Part shown: piece after piece, positions 16,038 through 22,121 of the stretch
Position numbering within the stretch: position 1 is the stretch's first letter
Layout of the letters: the number at the start of each line of letters is the position of its first letter
Source of the DNA: JBFXAM01 sp050184295
GTDB taxonomy: Bacteria; Planctomycetota; Phycisphaerae; UBA1845; Fen-1342
Direction: 5' to 3'
Length of the DNA stretch: 22,121 nucleotides
NCBI GenBank assembly: GCA_050184295.1
Contig: JBFXAM010000071.1
Coordinates: 1 to 22,121, forward strand
The notes under the pieces: generated by a model
Told to the model about the DNA's origin: nothing
Database searches by the model: none
The model's input: the letters and a program-made list of their open reading frames with translations, nothing else
Made by a program: the position numbers and the translations under genes

Positions 16038-16330
16038 TCCGCGTCGTGCTGCCGTTCCATCTCCGCACGCTCGCGCAGGTCGAAGGCGAAGCCGGCGTCG
16101 AAGTCGCAGGCGCGGTGACTCAGCGCAGCGTGCTCGACGCGCTCGAGGCCGCGTACCCGGTGCTCCGCGGGACCATTCGCGATCACGGAAGCTTGCGCCG
16201 CCGCCCGCTCGTTCGCTTCTTCGCGTGTGACCGAGATCTCTCGCATGATCCGCCGGACGCCCCGCTGCCGGACGCCGTCGCGAACGGCTCACAACCGTTC
16301 CTGATCATCGGAGCGATTGCCGGCGGCTGA
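16034..16330 (+). CDS. MoaD/ThiS-like beta-grasp protein with C-terminal Gly-Gly
   Basis: A 98-residue protein whose ATG sits in an ATGA overlap with the DUF1428 stop and follows GAGAGGA. It has the order expected of sulfur-carrier beta-grasp proteins: an N-terminal strand (MIRVVLPFHLRTL), a middle helix (SVLDALEAAYPVL), a late strand (RPLVRFFACD) and the end QPFLIIGAIAGG with terminal Gly-Gly. In MoaD and ThiS the terminal Gly is adenylated by an E1-like enzyme and converted to a thiocarboxylate. No MoeB/ThiF, MoaE or ThiG gene is in the window, so the activator would be elsewhere, or the protein is a modifier or stand-alone relative. It differs from housekeeping MoaD in length (about 15 more) and in an acidic, Pro-rich loop before the last strand (DLSHDPPDAPLPD). 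Confidence 0.85.
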   Translation: MIRVVLPFHLRTLAQVEGEAGVEVAGAVTQRSVLDALEAAYPVLRGTIRDHGSLRRRPLVRFFACDRDLSHDPPDAPLPDAVANGSQPFLIIGAIAGG

Positions 16331-16542
16331 GCAATCCGCGCCGGCACGGAACGAGGCTCCTGATCATCGGCGGGGGATTTGTTGCTTGCGCTGGGGCGCG
16401 CGGCCGTCCGTCGCCTGGGGGCGCCGCGCCGACCTTCCGGAGCGATTGCGCGGGAACGCACCGCCGGCGGCGACCATCGAAGGAAAGGGCGCTCGATCGC
16501 CCGCCGTCCGCTCGGGGCTTCAGCTTGGCCGGCCGCCGTGCG

Positions 16543-16548
16543 TACAAT
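16543..16548 (+). promoter_or_regulatory. Candidate -10 for the dsbD gene
   Basis: TACAAT (one change from consensus) lies 53 nt before the dsbD start, in a gap with few AT-rich hexamers. The only partner at a usable distance (TTCAGC at 16519, spacer 18) is weak. Confidence 0.4.
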
Positions 16549-16555
16549 GAGCATT

Positions 16556-16575
16556 CGCCCCGTGCGCACGGGGCG
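16556..16575. promoter_or_regulatory. 20-bp perfect palindrome in dsbD leader
   Basis: The half-site CGCCCCGTGC is followed directly by its exact reverse complement. It starts 7 bp past the candidate -10, so it would sit at the transcription start. This is the expected place for a repressor operator or a 5'-end RNA hairpin. It ends 26 nt before the ATG. The binding protein is unknown. Confidence 0.5.
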
Positions 16576-16601
16576 GCGCCCGCGCGGTCCTGGGAACCAC
16601 G

Positions 16602-19043
16602 ATGAACGCTGCAAACTCTTCTTTGTACTTCAGTTGCAAGATTGCGGTCGGATGCGCTGCGACGATGCTCGCGCTCGGCGCGCGCGCCGCCGAACCCGAA
16701 ATGCCGCGCGTCGCCGCCCGGCTTTCTTCGGCCCACGAAGCCGTCGCGCCCGGCGGCGCGACCCGCCTCGCGCTCCAGATCGAGATCGAGAAAGACTGGC
16801 ATCTTTACCATCCCATCACGCTCGGCGGCGGGCTGCCCACCGAGGTTGAGTGGACGCTGCCCGCGGGCGCCTCGATCGGCAACGTCCGTTTTCCGGCGCC
16901 CGCGCTGAAGACCTTTCAGGGCGAAGAGTATCTCGGCTACGAGAAAACCGTCGTCGTGCTTGCGGATCTGAAGCTCGACTCCACGGCTCCCGCCGGCGAT
17001 GCGCTCGAAATCAGCGCCAAGGTGAGCGGTCTCGCTTGCAAGGAAGCGTGCGTCATCATCGCGACGGATGCGACGCTCAAGCTTCCGGTCGCGCGCGAAC
17101 TCGGCCCCGCCGCGAACGCCAAGCTGTTTGAATCCGCCGCCGGCAAGCTGCCGCCGCCTCTGGCCGAGGCGCCGCATCTCGAGGGCAGTCGCGTGCTCGT
17201 CTCGCACGAGCGACTCGCGGTCGGCGAGCCGGGCGAATTGGCCGCCGTCCTGAAGATCGAGCCGAAGCACCACATCAACGACCCGCGCCCCGGCGTGGAA
17301 GATCTGATCCCTTCACGCTTCTACTTCCAAACGATCGACGGCGTCGACATCGGAACGCCGCGCTGGCCGACGCCGGTCGAGAAAGAGGTGAAAGGGATCG
17401 GCAAAGCCCGCTGGCACGGCGGCGAGACGATCGTCCGCATCCCGCTCCGCATCAGCGACGCGAACTTCGAGCCGCGCCCCATTACGGTGCATCTGCTCAT
17501 CGAGTATCAGGCCTGTTCCGACGACGGCACGTGCTATCCGCCGATCATGGCCGAGGCCTTTGCCAGCTTCGAGGTTGTGCCCGCCGGAACGAAGACGACC
17601 CGCAGCACCGCCGCCGTGTTCGCCACACCGCTCGTGCCCCTGCCCGACAACGGCGCGGCGAACAGCGCGGGTGCCGGCGGTTCGCCCGCGGACGGTGTGA
17701 GCTCCGCCATCTCGCCGCGCGTCCGCATCTCCACGCAGGGCGTCAGCCTCTGGTGGGTGTTCCTGGGCGCGTTCCTCGGCGGCATGATCCTCAACGTGAT
17801 GCCATGCGTGCTGCCGGTGCTTTCGCTGAAGATCTTCAGCTTCATGCAGCAGGCCGGCGACGAGCCGGAGCGCATTCTGCGCATGGGGCTCGTTTATGCC
17901 GCCGGCATCATGGCCAGCTTCTTCGTGCTGGCGATCGTGATGGTCTCCGCGGGAATGGCCTGGGGCGGACTGATGCAGGAGCCGCCTTATGTCATCACGC
18001 TGGCGGCGCTCGTCTTCGCATTCGCCCTCAGCCTGCTCGGCGTGTTTGAGCTGCGCCTCCCCGGCGTGGTCGAAAACGTGGCCGGCGCCGTCACCACGCG
18101 CGAAGGCTACGGCGGCGCGTTTCTCAACGGCATCGTCGCGACCGCGCTCGCGACGCCCTGCGTGGGACCGTTCCTCGGCTCCGCGATGGGCGTGCTCGTC
18201 CAATTGCCGCCGCTCGTCGCCGGCCTCGGAATCATGACCGTCGGCGTCGGGCTCGCCGCGCCGTATGTCCTGCTGACGGCGTTTCCGGCGTGGCTGAGGT
18301 TTTTGCCGCGCCCGGGACACTGGATGATCACATTCAAGCAGATCATGGGCTTTGTGCTGATGGCCACGGTGATCTGGCTGCTGTGGATTCTCGCCAGCCA
18401 GGTCGCGCCCGAGGCGCTCATCGCCACACTCGTCGTACTCTGCGCGATCGGCGTCGGCTGCTGGCTGATCGGCACGCTGGGCCTCAACGCCTCGCACACG
18501 CGCCACTACGTCACCTGGGGCGGGGCGCTCGCGGTGGTCGCGGCCGGCTGGTTCGTCGGTTTCCATCTGCTCGACGGCGCGCGGGCGCTCGGCGGGCCGG
18601 CGTCGAACGGCGCGCAAACCGCCGCCGCGGGACCGAACGGCGATGGCAGCGGAATCACGTGGCAGACCTGGCACACCGGGCTGCCCGAAGAGTTGGCACA
18701 GAAGGGCTTCACCGTGTACGTCGATTTCACGGCGAAGTGGTGTCTCACCTGCCAGTCGAACAAGAAGCTCGTCCTTCAGACCGAGCCGATCGTCCGCGCG
18801 GTCCGCGAACGGAACATCGTGATGCTCAAGGCCGACTTCACACGCAAGGATCCCGCGATCAAGGACGAACTCCGGCGATTTGCACGCGCCGGCGTGCCGC
18901 TGAACGTCATCTACCCCGCGGGCCGCCCGGACGATGTGATCGTCCTGCCCGAACTGCTGACGCAGGATATCGTTCGCGCCGCGCTCGATCGCGCGGGCGC
19001 TTCCACGACCACCCTCGCGCAGCTCCCCGCACTCACGCCGTAG
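16602..19043 (+). CDS. dsbD: DsbD-family thiol:disulfide interchange protein, duplicated N-domain
   Basis: An 813-residue membrane protein that carries electrons from cytoplasmic thioredoxin to the periplasm. ATG 16602 has GGGAA 6 nt before it; a signal peptide (AVGCAATMLALGARA) follows. Two successive periplasmic DsbD-alpha-like domains are visible, each with a Cys pair: C146-x3-C150 (ACKEAC, about 35-165) and C305-x5-C311 (ACSDDGTCYPP, about 190-340). Eight or so membrane spans (about 385-655) hold the redox pair C402 (MPCVLP) and C520 (TPCVGP). The C-terminal thioredoxin-like domain has WC714-L-T-C717 (TAKWCLTC). E. coli DsbD has one alpha domain and about 565 residues, so the extra 250 are due to the second alpha domain, as in larger ScsB-like relatives. 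The spacing of the two alpha Cys pairs differs, hinting at different partners. No substrate gene is adjacent. Confidence 0.92.
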   Translation: MNAANSSLYFSCKIAVGCAATMLALGARAAEPEMPRVAARLSSAHEAVAPGGATRLALQIEIEKDWHLYHPITLGGGLPTEVEWTLPAGASIGNVRFPAPALKTFQGEEYLGYEKTVVVLADLKLDSTAPAGDALEISAKVSGLACKEACVIIATDATLKLPVARELGPAANAKLFESAAGKLPPPLAEAPHLEGSRVLVSHERLAVGEPGELAAVLKIEPKHHINDPRPGVEDLIPSRFYFQTIDGVDIGTPRWPTPVEKEVKGIGKARWHGGETIVRIPLRISDANFEPRPITVHLLIEYQACSDDGTCYPPIMAEAFASFEVVPAGTKTTRSTAAVFATPLVPLPDNGAANSAGAGGSPADGVSSAISPRVRISTQGVSLWWVFLGAFLGGMILNVMPCVLPVLSLKIFSFMQQAGDEPERILRMGLVYAAGIMASFFVLAIVMVSAGMAWGGLMQEPPYVITLAALVFAFALSLLGVFELRLPGVVENVAGAVTTREGYGGAFLNGIVATALATPCVGPFLGSAMGVLVQLPPLVAGLGIMTVGVGLAAPYVLLTAFPAWLRFLPRPGHWMITFKQIMGFVLMATVIWLLWILASQVAPEALIATLVVLCAIGVGCWLIGTLGLNASHTRHYVTWGGALAVVAAGWFVGFHLLDGARALGGPASNGAQTAAAGPNGDGSGITWQTWHTGLPEELAQKGFTVYVDFTAKWCLTCQSNKKLVLQTEPIVRAVRERNIVMLKADFTRKDPAIKDELRRFARAGVPLNVIYPAGRPDDVIVLPELLTQDIVRAALDRAGASTTTLAQLPALTP

Positions 19044-19244
19044 CCAACGCCGCGAACCCGGACTTCGCCCGAAAACCAAGAATCCGCTTCAGGGCTGACG
19101 CCCGCGCCAAGTATGATGCGTGCATGAGCCAGTTCGGGCCCGGGACATCCTCTCGTGGGACTCGTCACCCGCGGCGGCCTCCGTAAGCACGCCGCCCGAC
19201 GGGTCGGGTGCTGGACTCGTACACTGGTTTGAACGGAGACTTCC

Positions 19245-20102
19245 ATGATTCACGCTCGTGTTGCGCGCATCGCCGCGCTGTGGGGGTTCGCACTGGTCCC
19301 CGCCGCCAGCGCGCCCGCCTCGTTTCACCTCATGCAGATCGAACAGGTCATCGGCGGCGTGCACGGCGATCCGACCGCGCAGGCGATTCAGCTTCGCTTT
19401 CGCTCGTCGTTCCAGAACCTGGTGAGCTTCAGCCGCGTAGTGGTCCGCGACGCGAGCGGCGCCAATCCGGTCACCATCATCGACATGGAGGACGACGTGT
19501 CCGGCACCGCCAGCGGCGCGCGCGTGCTGATTTGCAGTTCGGCGTTTGTGAGCCGCACGACGCCGGCGTGCACGCCCGATTTCATCATGACGAGCGTGAT
19601 CCCCGCCTCGTATCTCAACGCCGGCTCGCTCACGTTCGAAGACGACTTCGGCACGATCTACTGGCGCCTGAGCTGGGGCGGCGGCGCCTACACCGGGTCC
19701 AACGCCGGCAACATCACCAACGACCCCGACGGCAACTTCGGCCCCCCGTTCCCCGATCCGCTCGGCTCCAGCGGCGCGAACGCCGTTCAGTTCCGCTTCG
19801 CGGCCACCGCGGCCAGCACCAACAACGCCAACGACTATCTCCGCACCACGGGCAACGCCGTGTTCACCAACAACGCCGGCGCGTCGTTCACCATCAACAA
19901 CGCCGCGCTCCGCGGTGACATGAATTGCGACGGCGTCGTGAACAACTTCGACATCGATCCGTTCGTGCTGGCGCTCACCGACGCCGCCGCGTATGCAGCC
20001 GCGTTTCCCAACTGCGACGTCAACAACGCGGACATCAACGACGACGGCAACGTGAACAACTTCGACATCGATCCGTTTGTCGCCGTGCTCACGGGCCCGT
20101 AG
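19245..20102 (+). CDS. Secreted protein with C-terminal dockerin-type calcium loops
   Basis: A 285-residue protein. ACGGAG lies 6 nt before ATG 19245. The signal peptide (MIHARVARIAALWGFALVPAASA) is followed by SFHLMQIEQVIGG, a start shared, as I recall, by a widespread family of secreted bacterial proteins of unknown function. The middle (about 27-220) is beta-rich, Asn/Gly/Ser-rich with 'GTIYWRLSWGGG'. The C-terminus holds two EF-hand-like dockerin loops of the form D-x-N-x-D-G-x-V-N-x-x-D: D225-D236 and D263-D274, each followed by FDIDPFV. Such tails are abundant in planctomycetes without cellulosomes and probably mediate calcium-dependent attachment. Cys228 and Cys at about 259 could pair across the repeat. 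The gene's last 14 bp overlap the end of the convergent ABC-F gene, leaving no room for a separate terminator. Confidence 0.85.
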   Translation: MIHARVARIAALWGFALVPAASAPASFHLMQIEQVIGGVHGDPTAQAIQLRFRSSFQNLVSFSRVVVRDASGANPVTIIDMEDDVSGTASGARVLICSSAFVSRTTPACTPDFIMTSVIPASYLNAGSLTFEDDFGTIYWRLSWGGGAYTGSNAGNITNDPDGNFGPPFPDPLGSSGANAVQFRFAATAASTNNANDYLRTTGNAVFTNNAGASFTINNAALRGDMNCDGVVNNFDIDPFVLALTDAAAYAAAFPNCDVNNADINDDGNVNNFDIDPFVAVLTGP

Positions 20103-21615
20103 CGCGACCGGCATCGACGCGGACGCGCAGGCGCTCTGGCGCGCCCGCGTCCGCCTCGATCCGCCAACTCGCCCGCGCGACGCGCGCCAGAAACCGCGCG
20201 TCGTGGCTCACCACCAGCAGCGCCGCGTCAAACGCCGCCAGCGCCGCCTCCACACATTCGATCGACGGCAGGTCGAGGTGGTTCGTCGGCTCGTCCATCA
20301 CCACCAGGTGCGGCTCGCGCGCCAGACCCAGCGCCAACAGCACCTTCCGCGACTCGCCGGGACTCAACGCCTCCGACGCGAGCACTGCCGCCGGCGACGA
20401 CCCCAGCCGGCTCACGTGCGAAAGTGCGGCGCCGCGCTCCGCCGCCGGCAGCGCGCGCACCCGGCGCGCGAGCGTAGCACTCTCCGCAGCATCGAGTTCT
20501 TGCGCGACGTACACGACGCGCTCCGCCGGCAGGTCGAGCCGCGCCAGCAGCAGCCGCACGAGTGTGCTCTTGCCGGCGCCATTCGCACCCGTCAGCGCAA
20601 TCCGCGCGTCGTTCTCGACGACCAGCTCCGGCCACGCCAGCGTCCGACCGTCGCCCAGCGCCACATCGCCGGCGTCGACGCGCAACACTACGCGCCGCGC
20701 CGCGCGGCATCCGCCGATCCGGACGCCCATCTTCGCGACGCCGTCCGCCGCAAGCTCCTCCACGCGCGCCGCCGCCTGCGCCACGCGTCCCTCCATCTGC
20801 CGCAGCTTTCGTCCGGCGACGCCGTCCTTTCCCGAGACGCGCGCCGCATCGATCATCGCTTTGGCCGAGTGATCGTGCTTGCCGAGCCCACGCTTCGAGC
20901 GCCGTCGATCCGCCGCCGCCGCTTCGCGGCGTCGCGCCGCGGCTTCGCGCTCCAAGCGGCGCAGCTCCGCGAGCGCCGCCGAGCGCTCGGCCTGTCGCCG
21001 GGCGCGGTCGGCGCCGTGCTGCGCCGCGGCCTGGGTGTAGTTGCCGGGGCGCAGCGTTGCATGGCCCTGCGCGATCACCACACACCGGCGGCAGAGCGCG
21101 TCGAGCAGCTCGCGATCGTGACTGACCAGCAGCCCCACGCCGTCATACATCCGCAACGCCGCCACGAGCGCCACGCGCGTCGCGGGATCGACGTGATTGG
21201 TTGGTTCGTCCAGCGCCAGCAGTTGCGGATCGCGCCACAGTGCGACCGCGATCTGCACGCGCTTCCGTTCGCCGTGACTCAGCGTTGCCCATCGATCCAC
21301 CCACTCTTCGCACACGCCGAGTCGACCGCGCAGCGCGCACGCCGGCGCATCCAACGCGTCGATGAATTCGCGCGCCCCGTTCGGCGGCGCGTCCGTCCGC
21401 TGATCGCAGTAAACGGCGTCGAACGGTCGGCGCACGACGCCGCGTCGTGGCGCAAGCTCGCCGCATGCCAGCCGCAACAGTGTGGTCTTTCCGCCGCCGT
21501 TCGCGCCGATGATGCCGGTCCAGCCGCGCGGCAGCGCGAGTGTGAGGCGATCGAATGACGGTGCCTCGGCGCCGTCGTACGAGAAGGTGACATCCTGGAA
21601 TTCGAGTGGGGTCAT
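20089..21615 (-). CDS. ABC-F family ATPase (duplicated ABC domains)
   Basis: A 508-residue soluble protein from ATG 21615 with GGAGG 5 nt upstream. Two ABC domains: the first has Walker A 37-44 (GANGGGKT), signature LSHGE 112-116 and Walker B LLALDEPTNH 132-141. The second has Walker A 343-350 (GANGAGKS), signature LSPGE 417-421 and Walker B LVVMDEPTNHLD 437-448. The linker between them (about 190-295) is Arg/Ala-rich and helical, as expected for the P-site tRNA interaction motif. There is no membrane domain. ABC-F proteins act on ribosomes; some are housekeeping translation factors and some protect against antibiotics. The second domain follows a shortened, unusual leader and the whole protein is a little short for EttA (555), closer to the compact antibiotic-resistance or YdiF/Uup-like types. 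The subtype cannot be fixed by eye. Confidence 0.9.
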   Translation of the reverse strand: MTPLEFQDVTFSYDGAEAPSFDRLTLALPRGWTGIIGANGGGKTTLLRLACGELAPRRGVVRRPFDAVYCDQRTDAPPNGAREFIDALDAPACALRGRLGVCEEWVDRWATLSHGERKRVQIAVALWRDPQLLALDEPTNHVDPATRVALVAALRMYDGVGLLVSHDRELLDALCRRCVVIAQGHATLRPGNYTQAAAQHGADRARRQAERSAALAELRRLEREAAARRREAAAADRRRSKRGLGKHDHSAKAMIDAARVSGKDGVAGRKLRQMEGRVAQAAARVEELAADGVAKMGVRIGGCRAARRVVLRVDAGDVALGDGRTLAWPELVVENDARIALTGANGAGKSTLVRLLLARLDLPAERVVYVAQELDAAESATLARRVRALPAAERGAALSHVSRLGSSPAAVLASEALSPGESRKVLLALGLAREPHLVVMDEPTNHLDLPSIECVEAALAAFDAALLVVSHDARFLARVARASWRIEADAGAPERLRVRVDAGRATGP

Positions 21616-22121
21616 TCAACCTCCCGCGACCGAGCATGGACCGCCGACGTCGCAACACGGCGCGCCGCGCCACGTCAGGGCGCACGAGCGCGGTGTTCGC
21701 AAGGTGCCAACGCGCCGCGCGCGAGCGCAGGAACGCACGTAACAGCCGATCCGGATTCGAGTTGGAACAAACCGGCGTCGCCGAACGCGCGCCGCAGAAC
21801 GCGACTCGAGACGGTCGCCGACGGTGTGCCGGCGAGCGTCCATCACATTCTGCAGAAAGCACTTACCGCACGTTCGCGCTCCGCAAAAGAGGAGTGGAAT
21901 CTGCTGCAAATATAGCCGCGCTATCGCCCATCGGCAAACGGACCCGAGAATAAATCCCCCTGCCAAGAGCGGGGAGCGTCTGGCGAGAGACCCTTGACGC
22001 GCTTCACCGCTCCAGCCGCGGCGCTTGACTTGCGTGGCGCTACGCAGTGTGCATCGATCGCGCTCAATCACGCGCTCGCGAGCGGAGCAGCGTCGCGACT
22101 CGCACCGTTGACGCCGCGGGC
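21616..22121. other. 506-bp region upstream of ABC-F gene, no clear gene
   Basis: This holds the presumed long leader of the ABC-F gene (21616 to about 21902) and its candidate promoter. An Arg-rich 75-codon frame (21843 down to 21616) ends TGA directly against the ABC-F ATG but lacks a ribosome-binding site. From 21938 to the window end I see no supported gene or RNA; a small inverted repeat (GCGT ... ACGC near 22034-22047) is noted only. Confidence 0.45.
21909..21937 (-). promoter_or_regulatory. Candidate sigma-70-type promoter for ABC-F gene
   Basis: On the minus strand, TTGCCG (21937-21932) and TATATT (21914-21909) are separated by exactly 17 bp. This is the best paired promoter in the window. 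It implies a 5' leader of about 285 nt before the ABC-F start. Confidence 0.45.

Noticed and set aside
16299..16370. A 13-bp direct repeat (TCCTGATCATCGG) at 16299-16311 and 16358-16370
   Set aside because: The first copy is inside the MoaD-like coding end and the second just after it. It is too short to tell from chance or a minor duplication, and no element boundaries were seen.
17313..19079. A 588-codon minus-strand open frame opposite dsbD
   Set aside because: The dsbD frame has all family motifs; the antisense frame is low-complexity Arg/His/Glu with no ribosome-binding site.
19124..19186. A 20-codon frame between dsbD and the dockerin-type gene
   Set aside because: No ribosome-binding site and a low-information Pro/Arg sequence; not supported as a gene.

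Overview
The window is about 22 kb of very GC-rich bacterial DNA. It most resembles a planctomycete, possibly a Phycisphaerae-like lineage. The pointers are a secreted protein ending in a dockerin-type double calcium loop, a lone PilZ protein, a zinc-ribbon membrane protein with a long Pro/Ala-rich arm, and a chain-elongation cluster with two ketosynthases and two FabZ-like dehydratases. Taxonomy is inferred from protein style only; there is no rRNA or tRNA in the window.

Layout from left to right. 1-122 (-) is the first 40 or so codons of a secreted protein cut by the window edge. Immediately upstream of it lie a long compound GA/GT microsatellite and a dispersed hairpin-bearing repeat, a second copy of which lies inverted near 12.9 kb. 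424-2148 (-) is the zinc-ribbon multispanning membrane protein and 2314-2706 (-) is PilZ. 3279-5647 (+) carries two tandem, overlapping, paralogous lipoprotein metalloproteases. 5824-12775 (-) is a run of seven same-strand genes: an unrecognised helical protein, an LpxL/HtrB-like acyltransferase, a FabZ-like dehydratase, an acyl carrier protein, a second FabZ-like dehydratase, a ketosynthase-fold protein lacking both catalytic histidines, and an intact FabF-type ketosynthase. 13144-14244 (-) is the Mrp/ApbC P-loop ATPase. Divergent from it, 14382-16330 (+) is an operon of an Asp-box beta-propeller, a DUF1428 protein and a MoaD/ThiS-like sulfur-carrier-fold protein ending in Gly-Gly. 16602-19043 (+) is a DsbD-family transmembrane thiol reductase with a duplicated periplasmic N-domain. 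19245-20102 (+) is the dockerin-type secreted protein, which runs 14 bp into the convergent ABC-F ATPase at 20089-21615 (-).

Two groups deserve most attention. The first is the acyl-chain cluster. It pairs an intact ketosynthase with a partner that keeps the nucleophilic Cys and Lys but has Phe and Asn where the two His should be. It also has an ACP carrying an insertion of about 45 residues, two active-looking dehydratases and a membrane acyltransferase, but no ketoreductase or enoyl reductase in the window. This looks like a dedicated chain-length-controlled acyl pathway, distantly reminiscent of KS/CLF (aryl-polyene-type) systems; the product cannot be told from sequence. The second is the beta-propeller/DUF1428/MoaD-like operon, where a ubiquitin-fold protein with a C-terminal Gly-Gly is translationally coupled to proteins of unknown role, with no activating enzyme nearby.

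No CRISPR array, insertion sequence, integrase or phage gene was seen. Most long overlapping reading frames on the opposite strands are shadows caused by the high GC content.
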